A DNA stretch of 64,000 nucleotides from Paenibacillus sp. EZ-K15 (GCF_002573715.1 NZ_PDHM01000028.1:375651-439650), one strand, 5' to 3'. Counted from the stretch's first letter, positions 36,695-45,187 are shown. Notes: generated from the letters alone by a model not told the origin. Translations and numbers: made by a program.

Positions 36695-36730
36695 AAAAGC
36701 GCCTCGCAGACGGATCTGCGAAAGCGCTCT
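36695..36730 (-). terminator. terminator of the subtilisin gene
   Basis: On the minus strand AGCGC..TCGCAG pairs with CTGCGA..GCGCT and is followed by TTTATTTATT. It lies 31 bp past the protease stop. Confidence 0.8.
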
Positions 36731-36760
36731 GATCATTTACTCTGGATCAATTAAACCATA

Positions 36761-38509
36761 TTATTTCTTCAACCATAATGCCGGTACGTTCGCCGGCTCC
36801 CAGCCCACCATCGAGGTATGTGCTTGAAGGCATTTGTATGTTGCTCCGCCATAAGTCACTTCGTCCCCGATCTTATACGATACACCCGGGGCCCAAGACG
36901 ACGGCTGTGACGAATCGGAATCTGTCGTTGCCGTTACGGCATTGCTTGCTGCAGACCGATTACCTGCGGCGTCTGTCGCTTTAACTGTGAACGTATAGGT
37001 TGTATTGGGTATCAAACCGGTGATCGTTGCCGAAGTATTCGTGACGGTGGCCGCTAACGAGCTACCCTGGTATACTTCGTAAGCTGTTACGCCCACATTG
37101 TCAGTAGAAGCACTCCAGCTAAGCGATACGCTTGTGCCGGTTTTACCTGTGGTCGTTAAATTGCCCGGTGCGCTCGGGGCTTGCGTATCGCCACCGCCGC
37201 CACCACCTCCTGCCGCTTGCACAGCAGCGTACGCATCAACAATGCCATACCCATACTGATTCGCGCTTCCGGCAGGCTGCGCCGTATTCCTGAGAATATC
37301 TCTGGCCGCAGCAGGAGTAAGACTCGGATTGACCGATCTCATTAATCCTAGTACGCCTGCCACATGAGGGGTTGCCATCGAGGTGCCGGACATGGTTGTA
37401 TATTGACCGTTTGGATATGTGCTGTATATGTTCGATCCCGGAGCCATCACATCAAGACCCGTTCCATAATTCGAGAAGCTCGAACGCGTTCTGCTTGATG
37501 TAACGGAACCCACCGCAATTGAGCCGCTGTAAGCTGCCGGATAAGAGATGCTTGGAAGTCCGTCATTACCGGTAGCTGCCACTACGATTGTGCCAAGGCC
37601 AACCGCTGTTTGGATCGCCTCATCCATCCCGCGATCATAGCCGCCGCCGCCCAGCGACATGTTGATGACATCAGCTCTAATATTCGCGGCGTGAAGAATA
37701 CCTTGTTGAATGCCATACATCGAACCTGAGCCGCTGTCGCTAAGCACTTTAACCGGAACCAAAGCCGCGTTCTGCATGACGCCTGACACCGATCCATAGC
37801 TGGCGATCGTTCCCGCAACATGCGTGCCGTGCCCATGACGATCGATTGTGGTACTGTCTACAAAGCTCCGACCCAGGCTGGTGTTCACCAGATTACTCAA
37901 GCTCGCATGGTTGCTGTCAATTCCCGTGTCAAGCACGCCAATTCGAACTGAGCTAGACCCGGTCGTAATCCCCCAGGCTTGCTGAACCTTAATCATGTCA
38001 TAATGCCAACGCTGATTGTTGTGAATCGCTTGAACTGAAACATCTTCCAGAGCTGCGGTTTCAAGCGCGTACACTTTGCGGTTTTCAGAGATATACCGAA
38101 CTTCGAGACCGAGGTCATCTAACGTTGTCTGCAATGCTTCTTTGGCGGAATCGATGGACTTGTAGTCATTTACAGAGTACTCGATCAAATATACCAATCC
38201 CATTTGTTCTATCGCCGCAGCCCTGACATCGTTATCTAGCTGCTGCACCGAGAAGGTGCCCATATCCTGTCCGAACAGTGAATCGGCAATAGTAAAACCG
38301 CTCTTCGTAAGGGAAACCGATTTCATCAATGTATGATCTGCGCTTTGAATCGAATTTACATCGGGCGGCTCCGCAATCGACACGACGAGTTGACCTTCAA
38401 TATAATCCGTCGAGTGACCCTGAGCGGAGCTGCCAAACGATACCCCTGCAAAGAGGCTTGCCACTAAAAAAATGGCGACTAACATCGAAATTGCATACTT
38501 CCTCATCAT
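36761..38509 (-). CDS. secreted subtilisin-like S8 protease with FnIII and chitin-binding domains
   Basis: 582 residues from ATG 38509; GGAGGGG lies 6 bp upstream and an adjacent ATG at 38506 is equally possible. A signal peptide (1-30) and an I9-like propeptide (about 35-160) precede the catalytic domain, which has D194 (VLDTGID), H227 (HGHGTHVAG), oxyanion N315 and S377 (SGTSMATPHVAG). A poly-Gly linker leads to an FnIII domain (about 480-565), and the C-terminus is a CBM5/12-like chitin-binding module (about 535-582: YKIGDEVTYGGATYKCLQAH). It likely degrades protein bound to chitinous or glycan material. Confidence 0.9.
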   Translation of the reverse strand: MMRKYAISMLVAIFLVASLFAGVSFGSSAQGHSTDYIEGQLVVSIAEPPDVNSIQSADHTLMKSVSLTKSGFTIADSLFGQDMGTFSVQQLDNDVRAAAIEQMGLVYLIEYSVNDYKSIDSAKEALQTTLDDLGLEVRYISENRKVYALETAALEDVSVQAIHNNQRWHYDMIKVQQAWGITTGSSSVRIGVLDTGIDSNHASLSNLVNTSLGRSFVDSTTIDRHGHGTHVAGTIASYGSVSGVMQNAALVPVKVLSDSGSGSMYGIQQGILHAANIRADVINMSLGGGGYDRGMDEAIQTAVGLGTIVVAATGNDGLPSISYPAAYSGSIAVGSVTSSRTRSSFSNYGTGLDVMAPGSNIYSTYPNGQYTTMSGTSMATPHVAGVLGLMRSVNPSLTPAAARDILRNTAQPAGSANQYGYGIVDAYAAVQAAGGGGGGGDTQAPSAPGNLTTTGKTGTSVSLSWSASTDNVGVTAYEVYQGSSLAATVTNTSATITGLIPNTTYTFTVKATDAAGNRSAASNAVTATTDSDSSQPSSWAPGVSYKIGDEVTYGGATYKCLQAHTSMVGWEPANVPALWLKK

Positions 38510-39019
38510 TAAAATCCCCTCCAAGGAACAAATATGAGCCAATCGTCTGGTTTCTTGTTTACTACATGATGAAGTGGAGTTTGTCATGATGCTAAGAAAG
38601 TACATTTGAAACAACGCAAATGTATCACAGCTCCTTTTTTCGGCTATTTTCCTTGATTTCCTCGTTTTCCTTGATCCCCCCTTCCTAACATCATAAATAT
38701 GGCAAGGGCGGCTAATAAATTACCCCTATTTCCTAATGAATACTTTTATATCTTTTTTTGGTAAATATAATCACTATTTCATGGAAAATCCCATTTCATC
38801 TTGCCCGTAATGCCTTGGCCTAACTGCGTGTTGGCGATCGCTGGTCTACAAATGACAACTTGCCTGTGTGATGTATGGAGTCAGGAGGACGGGCTATCGG
38901 CGAAAAAAAAAGCGAAAGGAGCTAGCGGTAACCAGCCCATTTCGCTTTTTGCACTTATGTATGAAATGCTTATACCCTACACTTGACCCATTCTCACCCA
39001 ATCCCTGCGGTCTTTTCGA
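38510..39019. other. intergenic region with terminator and repeat fragment
   Basis: 510 bp upstream of the protease. AT-rich from 38615 to 38800 without a clear promoter. A plus-strand fragment GGGCTATCGGCGAAAA (38891-38906) belongs to the dispersed repeat described below. It runs directly into a hairpin with arms AAAAAGCGAAA and TTTCGCTTTTT (about 38906-38953). Confidence 0.4.
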
Positions 39020-39796
39020 TCAATCGTTGTTGACTGAATGATACAAGGGACGATTATCCGAGAACAAATCCGGATGGTCCTTAAGCATTTCAGTTATGAT
39101 GTTCGCCACCTTAGCGGCATCACAGACCCTTACAACAGCATCGCCAAGCCGCCCTTTATGCATCGCACCTTGACCTTCAAGCACCTCATCGACTTTCCAA
39201 AAATGCTCTGACCACGACAACCCGCAATGTCTGCGGGAGGGTACAGGAATTTCTGTTCCGTCCGGTAACACCGTGTACAGCATCTCGTGGTCATCCGTTA
39301 ACCTGCCCGGTATGTCCACCCACTCTTCGACTCCATGAATAAAGGTGTTGCGCTTTAAATCGACCCCAACTAACAAGATGGTCGCCCTTCGGTCGAGCAG
39401 TTTCCCCCAGGCAGAACCTCTAGCGCATGGCGTATCGAAACGATGATCGTCATTTGTGAACGCTATGGCATCCTGACCTAATGCTGCCACGGAATGAGTA
39501 GGGTGCAGCGAACGTACCACACCAGGCCGTTTGCGAAAAAGTTCAGGCAAGATCCCGACACAAGAAGGTGACTGATCCACGTGAAATTTCGGATTATCCG
39601 CATTGATGTAAGACCACGTATGAGTGGGTAACACCAGCAGCCCAGCTTTCATATAGGCTGTCAACGCATCCAGGACTGTGTCCGCGCCACCCTCGACCAG
39701 TCCCATACTCTTCATCGAAGAATGGACCAACAACGTCCCTTTGCTGTCAATGCCCAGCTGCTCTAATTGCTTCATTAAGCTCTCCATCGTGTGCAT
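39020..39796 (-). CDS. AAC(3)-family aminoglycoside N-acetyltransferase homologue
   Basis: 258 residues, full length for the Antibiotic_NAT fold. Diagnostic segments: LLVHSSMKSMGLVEGGADTVLDAL, LVLPTHTWSY, RSLHPTHSVAALG and LLVGVDLKRNTFIHGVEE. Members use acetyl-CoA to modify the 3-amino group of 2-deoxystreptamine aminoglycosides, but chromosomal YokD-like members may act on other amines. GGAGGAG precedes the start. Whether it confers resistance cannot be read from sequence. Confidence 0.82.
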   Translation of the reverse strand: MHTMESLMKQLEQLGIDSKGTLLVHSSMKSMGLVEGGADTVLDALTAYMKAGLLVLPTHTWSYINADNPKFHVDQSPSCVGILPELFRKRPGVVRSLHPTHSVAALGQDAIAFTNDDHRFDTPCARGSAWGKLLDRRATILLVGVDLKRNTFIHGVEEWVDIPGRLTDDHEMLYTVLPDGTEIPVPSRRHCGLSWSEHFWKVDEVLEGQGAMHKGRLGDAVVRVCDAAKVANIITEMLKDHPDLFSDNRPLYHSVNND

Positions 39797-39857
39797 GTTC
39801 TTCTCCTCCTGCGGCCCATTATATCAAAGCTAGCCTCACTTAGGATAAGGATATAAA

Positions 39858-39898
39858 GGCGAAAACCGCAAAAGGGAGCATGCCGCGGCAGCTCCTTT
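39858..39898 (+). repeat. fragment of the dispersed repeat, with hairpin
   Basis: GGCGAAAACCGCAAAAGGGA followed by GCATGCCGCGGCAGCTCCTT closely resembles the segment at 45065-45103. The GGGAGC...GCTCC arms around GCCGCGGC form a strong hairpin usable as a terminator. Confidence 0.5.
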
Positions 39899-40006
39899 CT
39901 CACTCATAACATTTTATTTTCAACTTGATGCTTAGTTTGATTAATAATAAAAGCTCATCCCTCAACGCCGGAAGACAAATTTAAAGGCGGTCTAATGATC
40001 TCCCTC

Positions 40007-40366
40007 TCAATTCAACGGATCGTCCAACATTGCGTCGATGACTTTTAATATCCTCTTTTGCTCATTTTCGCTTCTACTTCGAAGCCTGTTCACAATTTCT
40101 GCGAGTGTAGACTCGCTCGCGTCTCCGCTAACAGGCTGGATATAATTAAAAAACTCCACCATCGAAAGATTGAGCGCAATCGTAATTTTATTTAGTACCA
40201 CAACGGAACATACCTTTTCGGAACGCTCCAGCTTACCAATATACGTTTCGTGTACCTCAGCCTTACTTGCAAGTTCCTCTTGGCTTAGTCCACGTAGTTT
40301 TCGGAAGTGCCGAATGCCTTCCCCTACCATCTTCATCAAATCACTCACAGCGATCACCCTAAGCAA
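40007..40366 (-). CDS. XRE-family transcriptional regulator
   Basis: About 119 residues. The N-terminal HTH_3 (IRHFRKLRGLSQEELASKAEVHETYIGKLERSE) is complete; the short C-terminal tail is helical. The start is uncertain: TTG 40366 has no ribosome site, while GTG 40348 follows AGGGTGAT. It is divergent from the small gene at 40489, so it may control the shared intergenic region. No phage genes are nearby. Confidence 0.75.
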   Translation of the reverse strand: MLRVIAVSDLMKMVGEGIRHFRKLRGLSQEELASKAEVHETYIGKLERSEKVCSVVVLNKITIALNLSMVEFFNYIQPVSGDASESTLAEIVNRLRSRSENEQKRILKVIDAMLDDPLN

Positions 40367-40488
40367 ACCATAGACCAGCCATATGATTACTCCAAGATAC
40401 TATAGAATTTAATTTCGTAAAATATACCCTATAAGGATTTATACTTGCTATAATAAGATTGCCCTATTCTTCCAAATAATAAAACTCA

Positions 40489-40737
40489 ATGGCCAGAAGA
40501 GAGGCCTCCTGGAGCTTTAAGAAAGGAATGAGTCCCATTAGAGTGCTATGTATATTCCCTGACAACTCAACGACAGATATTTACGTATCCCAAGTAGGAG
40601 AATTTCTTCGTCTCACAAAATTAGTAAACGGAGTAACGATGGAAGGATCCCATTACAGGATTGCCCATACAGAACTTATTGTTGAAAAAGAAACTTTCTA
40701 TATTTCAGTGCTATTAAAGCATTGGCATGTGAAATAA
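40489..40737 (+). CDS. small hypothetical protein
   Basis: 82 residues if started at ATG 40489, or 69 residues from ATG 40528. Neither has an ideal ribosome site. A TATAAT-like box lies at 40449-40454. Predicted small beta-rich protein, not recognised. It is divergent from the XRE regulator and may be its target. Confidence 0.4.
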   Translation: MARREASWSFKKGMSPIRVLCIFPDNSTTDIYVSQVGEFLRLTKLVNGVTMEGSHYRIAHTELIVEKETFYISVLLKHWHVK

Positions 40738-40822
40738 ACCGTGATTCAGAACCTTCGAGATGTTACCGAGTATTCAATAAAACCAGCTTGGCTGCTTAGG
40801 TGAAGAGTCCATTCTATACACC

Positions 40823-40872
40823 AAAAAAAGCTCTTCAAATCTCGCTTGCATGCGAGAATCGAAGAACTTTTC
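40823..40872 (-). terminator. terminator of the TMEM175 gene
   Basis: A long imperfect stem (GTTCTTC..TTCTCGC / GCGAGA..GAAGAGC on the minus strand) is followed by seven T residues, directly after the stop. Confidence 0.85.
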
Positions 40873-41451
40873 TTAGTGACCTCTCAGGACGTGCTCGATT
40901 CGCTTATCCGGCATGAACCAGATCACAGCAACAAGTACGAAAAAGAAGCCGGATATCCAAACACTCACATAGGCGGTCAAGGCCGCAGTCAAGTAGAGTA
41001 AAGGAGACAGTTTTCCCTTCCAATCTTTACTCATCGCTCCGAAGAATGAGGAATCGCTGGAATGCTGGTTCATAATCATGCGCTGAAGCAACCAGTACGA
41101 GAACGCCGCTAGCAATAAAATAATCCCGTACAGCGCCGTTGGAGTAGGTGCAAAATGGCTTTCCCCCATCCAAGCTGTCGTGAACGGCACAATGGATAGC
41201 CAGAAGAGGAGCAACAAGTTGAGCCACATCAACCGCCCGTTCATTGTTCGAACCATGTGCAGCAGATGATGATGATTATTCCAGTAGATGCCGATATATA
41301 CGAAACTGAAGATATAGCTAACAACTTTCGGGCCAAGTTCGATTAGCGCATGCCAGTCATGGCCTTCTGGCACTTTGAATTCCAGCACCATGATCGTAAT
41401 AATAATGGCCAACACGCCATCGCTGAATGCTTCCATCCGGTTTGCTTTCAA
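40873..41451 (-). CDS. TMEM175-family (DUF1211) potassium channel-like protein
   Basis: 192 residues with about six membrane helices. The N-terminal RMEAFSDGVLAIIITIMVLE contains the FSD motif that lines the pore of TMEM175 channels, followed by NNHHHLLHMV. Bacterial homologues form tetrameric cation channels of the inner membrane. It is preceded by a TAGACT-N16-TATAAT promoter at 41536-41563. Confidence 0.85.
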   Translation of the reverse strand: MKANRMEAFSDGVLAIIITIMVLEFKVPEGHDWHALIELGPKVVSYIFSFVYIGIYWNNHHHLLHMVRTMNGRLMWLNLLLLFWLSIVPFTTAWMGESHFAPTPTALYGIILLLAAFSYWLLQRMIMNQHSSDSSFFGAMSKDWKGKLSPLLYLTAALTAYVSVWISGFFFVLVAVIWFMPDKRIEHVLRGH

Positions 41452-41529
41452 TGCGTCTCACCTATTCCCCTCGCTTCATGTTGTCCCAGGCGCCAGGTTT
41501 GCCTCCCACCTGGTTCGATGTGGTCTATA

Positions 41530-41616
41530 ATTTCCATTATAGAGATCGTTTGTCCTGAGTCTACCTACTTTTCACCTGAATTTGGGGAATGACCTTGAAC
41601 GATTCCACATCCCTCT
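41530..41616 (-). repeat. 87-bp duplicated segment, copy 1 (gene tail plus promoter)
   Basis: About 90% identical (9 differences in 87) to 43059-43145, in the same orientation. On the minus strand it encodes RDVESFKVIPQIQVKSR and a TAG stop, followed by the TAGACT-N16-TATAAT promoter. It begins 10 bp after the stop of the small membrane-protein gene and leads into the TMEM175 gene. Confidence 0.7.
41536..41563 (-). promoter_or_regulatory. probable sigma-A promoter of the TMEM175 gene
   Basis: On the minus strand TAGACT (-35, 41563-41558), a 16-bp spacer and TATAAT (-10, 41541-41536). The same arrangement is conserved in the duplicated copy at 43065-43092. Confidence 0.55.
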
Positions 41617-41626
41617 AGAACGCTCT

Positions 41627-41926
41627 TCAACTTCTCCTCTTCACCTGATAATACAATCTGAAATAATATGCCAAATTCGCTATATTTACTATCGATAATA
41701 CAACAAGCCATACATTCAGAGAGGACATGGAAGTCCAGAGTCCGAACCAAGGTAATACACGTCCAGCACCAATAAATGTAGCGATGGATGACAGAAACAA
41801 GAGAAGCAAGATAGGGAGCATTCTTACGACCGATGAAAAAATCAGCTTGCCGGTCGTGATGCCTTTTTTTCTCCTAATGATACGCAAGTGTGAATAACCC
41901 CACCAAAAGGCTATGAAGTTCCCCAT
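41627..41926 (-). CDS. small membrane protein
   Basis: 99 residues with two strong membrane helices (LPILLLLFLSSIATFIGAG and LVVLSIVNIANLAYYFRLYY) and a basic N-terminus (LRIIRRKKG). Not recognised. The ATG at 41926 follows an in-frame stop closely and lacks a good ribosome site, so it could be a 5'-truncated remnant. Confidence 0.5.
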   Translation of the reverse strand: MGNFIAFWWGYSHLRIIRRKKGITTGKLIFSSVVRMLPILLLLFLSSIATFIGAGRVLPWFGLWTSMSSLNVWLVVLSIVNIANLAYYFRLYYQVKRRS

Positions 41927-42033
41927 AATTCATAATCTGACCGTGACGCAAAAAGCGCTGGCTCTTCAGGGTACAAACTTGCTGCCAATGGCAAACGTTC
42001 AGATAGAAGCATGTAATCCCCCCAAATATATAT

Positions 42034-42195
42034 ATGAATTTATATTATTCAGGTGTTAAAACACGAATTAATAAGAGAATACCACGTATATGGAATGATT
42101 GGGTATTATTCTTGCCAATAAAAGACATTCGTCCTGCTAATAAATCGCTCTTCTCTGATAAGGTTCAGCTTAACGGATCTATCGGCGAAAAATAG
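42034..42195 (+). repeat. dispersed repeat, longest copy, with 53-codon open frame
   Basis: From 42044 to 42154 this matches 47401-47511. From 42162 to 42193 it matches the short repeat found at 45043 and 50585, and partly at 38891 and 39858. A continuous plus-strand frame (ATG 42034, TAG 42195) crosses both parts and ends VQLNGSIGEK. The same peptide frame is preserved in the other copies, which suggests fragments of the 3' end of one repeated gene, possibly a transposase. A GAACCGGC..GGCCAGTTC hairpin follows. Confidence 0.5.
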
Positions 42196-42303
42196 AAAGA
42201 GAACCGGCATGGGCCAGTTCCCGTGTTGTTTTATGAGCCTATAAACATGGTTTAATGTTAAATGGGGCTACATATATAGAGGCGCGAGTCAGAGCTATAT
42301 AGA

Positions 42304-42906
42304 TCATGCAAACTGGTATTTTTTAAACCGATCTTTCAGTTCTTCTTCATACGGCAGCCACTCGAAATCACTCCATAAAGACATGCCTACGAGTTCCGAT
42401 AGCTTATCAACGGCCTGTGCCGGACTCGTCATCCGAATGAAGTCGTCAAAAGCTTCCTCACGGATATCCAACGCTTCACGCAGGTAATCATCCTGAAGAC
42501 GCTGTTCCTGGAGTCCATATTCATCTCGCACCAACGGGTCACAAAAGATTCTTTCGGCTTGGATGTCCCCTTTCTCAAAAATCGACAACTCGAATATTTC
42601 ATCATTGATGAATCCGACCGTCATCACCGGCTCCTCGATAAGCCGGGACAATGCTTTGCCGGCCTTCTTCACCGTACCCCATACAAAATAATCGTGAAGC
42701 ACGCTGATCCAGTTCTCGTTGCTGCTGCTTATGTACATTACGGTTTCTTGCGTTTGTTCTGACTGGGCATCATCCGAAACCGCTTGGTTTGGATTGGACG
42801 ACTTGCCTAATACTTCGCCGGAACCTTCGCTCAGCGCTTTTAACGCTTCAATCGTCTTCTCAAGATGGTTCGACTTGATATGCAAATTCGCGAAACTTCT
42901 TCCCAC
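42304..42906 (-). CDS. hypothetical protein
   Basis: 200 residues from GTG 42906, with GGAGG 7 bp upstream. Soluble and acidic, not recognised. Residues 1-20 (FANLHIKSNHLEKTIEALKAL) suggest a start shared with a family of small bacterial immunity- or regulatory-like proteins, but this is weak. The duplicated promoter at 43065-43092 reads toward it. Confidence 0.6.
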   Translation of the reverse strand: MGRSFANLHIKSNHLEKTIEALKALSEGSGEVLGKSSNPNQAVSDDAQSEQTQETVMYISSSNENWISVLHDYFVWGTVKKAGKALSRLIEEPVMTVGFINDEIFELSIFEKGDIQAERIFCDPLVRDEYGLQEQRLQDDYLREALDIREEAFDDFIRMTSPAQAVDKLSELVGMSLWSDFEWLPYEEELKDRFKKYQFA

Positions 42907-43058
42907 GGTTTAGCCTCCCTGCTTTACATAAAATAAGGGTCTTATCGTCATGGTTTCGACACAAACCGCCTGATGCGGACTCAACAAAGCTTTCTTTTTC
43001 GGGGCCTTGGACAGCGTAAAAACCTCAATCAGAACTCCTGTTCAGGTGTATGTATCTT

Positions 43059-43145
43059 ATTTCCATTATAGTGATCATTTTTCCTGAGTCTACCTACTTT
43101 TCTCCTGGATTTTGGAAATGGCCTTGAACGATTCCATATCCCTCT
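43059..43145 (-). repeat. 87-bp duplicated segment, copy 2 (gene tail plus promoter)
   Basis: Partner of 41530-41616. It encodes RDMESFKAISKIQEKSR then TAG on the minus strand, followed by the TAGACT-N16-TATAAT promoter (43092-43087 and 43070-43065). Differences from copy 1 mostly keep the reading frame meaningful. Confidence 0.7.
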
Positions 43146-43296
43146 GATCCGCCTTGATAGACTCTACAGATCTCCACCGCCGTCTTCCGTTACTAAAACA
43201 GAAATCGCCGTCCGATTCCCAACAGGGATCGTGAACGGCGACAATTTTAGAGTCATCACATAAGCAGCAGTCTTTTCGGGTGAATGCAGATATCAC
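43090..43296 (-). pseudogene. C-terminal gene fragment or small hypothetical protein
   Basis: 68 codons from a GTG without a ribosome site, beginning 10 bp after the SRPBCC gene stop. The peptide is Cys/Trp-rich (CCLCDDS ... DPCWESDGDFCFSNG) and ends in the tail shared with copy 1 of the 87-bp repeat. The lack of a start signal suggests the 3' end of a larger lost gene. Confidence 0.35.
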
Positions 43297-43305
43297 TTGG
43301 TAACG

Positions 43306-43746
43306 CTAGTCGGCCAATTCCGCTAGCACCTTGCCAAGTCGGTTAAGCTGCTGTTCATTAGCTTCTACGCAGATGGGCTTAGCTTGTTCAAACTCCTCTT
43401 TTTTCTTGAAAAGTTGACGGAAGGTGACCCTGGTGCGGCCATCGAAGCCCTCGAAGGTAGCCGTTACCCGAAATTCGTGAACGTTTAGATGATCAATCAC
43501 GACCCGCTCTGTCGGCACGAACTCAACAAAGACATTATGGTTAGGATAATCCACGCCATCCGGACCGTGCATGGTGAACTTCCACGCACCTCCCGGCCTC
43601 ATATCGCACTCGTGAAACGTATTCTTAAAGCCTTTCGGCCCCCACCACTTTGCTAATAAATCAGGGGTTGTCCATGCCCGATACACAAGCTCTTGCGGGA
43701 CATCGTACTCGCGCGAAGCGATAAGTTCATTTTCACCTATGGTCAT
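43306..43746 (-). CDS. SRPBCC/AHSA1-type protein
   Basis: 146 residues: a START-like ligand-binding fold of the activator-of-Hsp90-ATPase-1-like family (ASREYDVPQELVYRAWTTPDLLAKWWGPKGF; MRPGGAWKFTMHGPDG). Function unknown; members bind small hydrophobic ligands. Its start overlaps the stop of the paralogous gene upstream (ATGA at 43743-43746). It is the last intact gene of a MerR-SRPBCC-SRPBCC unit. Confidence 0.85.
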   Translation of the reverse strand: MTIGENELIASREYDVPQELVYRAWTTPDLLAKWWGPKGFKNTFHECDMRPGGAWKFTMHGPDGVDYPNHNVFVEFVPTERVVIDHLNVHEFRVTATFEGFDGRTRVTFRQLFKKKEEFEQAKPICVEANEQQLNRLGKVLAELAD

Positions 43747-44192
43747 GTTCCTTCCTCCCCTTCTACTACCTTGCCCAGTGTGTCCAACATGATGTTTGTC
43801 CCGTGTTCCCGTACTTCTGGCGTATCATGTCCGTCAAAGAATGCACCTTGCTCTGTGAAAATCAACTTCGTACCGCCCTCCACCTTGATAAGCTCGACCG
43901 TTGTAATCGAGACGGAGATGCGTACGCCGCCCGAATCCAGTGTGTATGTATAGACAATGCGCTGCTCTGGAACAAGCTCCTGGTAGCTGGCGTCGAAGGT
44001 AAAAACCGGCCCTTCCGGCGGCCCGCCGCTGCTGTACTCGCGCCCGCCAACCTGGAATTCGAAGATTTCTGGCTTCGAAAACCACTTGGCTTTAGCAATC
44101 GGGTCGGCCCATGCTTGATAAACCCGCTCCGGTGGAACGGCATAAATCCGTTCTACGACGAAGGTTCCATGCTTGACGAATCGTTCGTTCAT
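43743..44192 (-). CDS. SRPBCC/AHSA1-type protein, paralogue
   Basis: 149 residues with the same fold (VERIYAVPPERVYQAWADPIAKAKWFSKP; FEFQVGGREYSSGGP). AAGGAGG lies 8 bp upstream of the ATG. The start codon overlaps (ATGA) the original stop of the MerR frame upstream, evidence that the MerR gene once extended to 44189. Confidence 0.85.
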   Translation of the reverse strand: MNERFVKHGTFVVERIYAVPPERVYQAWADPIAKAKWFSKPEIFEFQVGGREYSSGGPPEGPVFTFDASYQELVPEQRIVYTYTLDSGGVRISVSITTVELIKVEGGTKLIFTEQGAFFDGHDTPEVREHGTNIMLDTLGKVVEGEEGT

Positions 44193-44362
44193 TCATTTTC
44201 CTCCTTATGTTTCGAAATTCCGTTCTCTTCGGCAAGAAAATCTCCCAACAGGTCCAAATGTCGCTCCCAACTCGTTTGCCGCTCAATGACCGGTTTCTCA
44301 AATCTCATCTTCATCGCCTTCAGAAGGCTCGTGAAATCTTCAACCGTTAATTCCGCCTTGCC
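44189..44362 (-). pseudogene. C-terminal part of the MerR regulator beyond an amber codon
   Basis: Fifty-seven sense codons continue in frame past the TAG at 44365-44363: GKAELTVEDFTSLLKAMKMR through ISKHKEENE, ending in a TGA that overlaps the next gene's ATG. The sequence is protein-like, shows no frameshift and restores the ATGA coupling. A single CAG-to-TAG change would explain the break. Unless the stop is suppressed, this part is not translated. Confidence 0.7.
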
Positions 44363-44695
44363 CTACATAAGCTTGGATACATATCTTAGCTGCTCCAATA
44401 GTTTCTGCTGCAGTTTAATCTGTTCTTTGATTTGGTCTATCTGCAGTTCCACGATCTCAAGCGGACTGATCTGCCCGCCATTTAAGGCCGATTTAATTTC
44501 CTCCAGAGATAATCCCAGCTCCTTAAGCGATAATATCTGGTGCAAACGTGACAAGTCCAATTCATTGTACAGCCTGTGGCCGGATTCCGTTTGTCCCGAC
44601 GGAGAGAACAACCCGATTTGATCATAGAACCGCAAGGTTCGGACGGTAAGCCCCGTCAGCTTGGCGAGATCCCCGACCTTCCAATGTCTCTTCAT
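44363..44695 (-). CDS. MerR-family regulator truncated by an in-frame TAG
   Basis: 110 residues: an N-terminal MerR winged helix-turn-helix (WKVGDLAKLTGLTVRTLRFYDQIGLFSPSGQT) and the start of the coiled-coil dimer helix, which stops at KLM-TAG. The full frame would encode 168 residues. The truncated product keeps the DNA-binding domain but loses part of the dimer/effector region. It presumably regulated the downstream SRPBCC genes and itself. Confidence 0.75.
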   Translation of the reverse strand: MKRHWKVGDLAKLTGLTVRTLRFYDQIGLFSPSGQTESGHRLYNELDLSRLHQILSLKELGLSLEEIKSALNGGQISPLEIVELQIDQIKEQIKLQQKLLEQLRYVSKLM

Positions 44696-44815
44696 GAACC
44701 ATCTCCACTCTTTGGCGCTAGCTATGTACCGGTAGCTCTATTGTAAAACATTACGTTACGTAAGGTTCAAGTGAAATCGTGACGCTCTGCAAGAATTTTT
44801 TTGCGCTCTAATTTT

Positions 44816-44991
44816 GAACACAAGCTATTGGTCCAAGCTTATGACAGCGACATGAAACACTACTACCAAGCTCGCAGCGAGAACACCCGCGACGACGGCT
44901 GGTCGCGCAAGCACATCGACTTGCTAAAGATGAATCCCCTCTCGGTGGCATGCTTAAGTACACGTCCAGCAAGGGCTTGAATATAACCTGA
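44816..44991 (+). pseudogene. decayed C-terminal coding fragment
   Basis: Plus-strand frame from 44816 reads EHKLLVQAYDSDMKHYYQAR ... DDGWSRKHIDLLKMNP. A shift near 44935 then gives LGGMLKYTSSKGLNIT and TGA at 44991. The composition looks like real protein, but there is no start, and I cannot name the family. Confidence 0.3.
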
Positions 44992-45042
44992 GGAGACAGA
45001 GGCATGGGCATTTCGGGGAACCATTTCGCCCTACTTATGATA

Positions 45043-45103
45043 CGGTTCAGCTTAACGTCTCTATCGGCGAAAAATGCGAAAGGAGCTGCCGCGGCAGCTC
45101 CTT
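45043..45103 (+). repeat. dispersed repeat copy with downstream hairpin
   Basis: CGGTTCAGCTTAACG..CTATCGGCGAAAAAT (45043-45075) matches 42162-42193, and the frame reads VQLNVSIGEK. A perfect GGAGCTGCCGCGGCAGCTCC hairpin with T-rich flank follows and can act as terminator for the hydrolase gene on the minus strand. Confidence 0.6.
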
Positions 45104-45187
45104 CATTATTTTCATTGAAATATTATACTATTATAAGGGCGAGTATGCACTGTCGTGGCTGTCGAGTCGACACCACCCATCAGGCCT

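Larger units (their letters stand above)
44696..45187. other. gene-poor region with relic and repeat
   Basis: 492 bp. An ACGTTACGTAAG dyad near 44752-44763 could be the MerR operator or promoter region. The rest holds a decayed coding fragment (44816-44991), a copy of the dispersed repeat (45043-45075) and a GGAGCTGCCGCGGCAGCTCC hairpin. The GC-rich hydrolase gene begins its 3' end at 45188. Confidence 0.4.
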
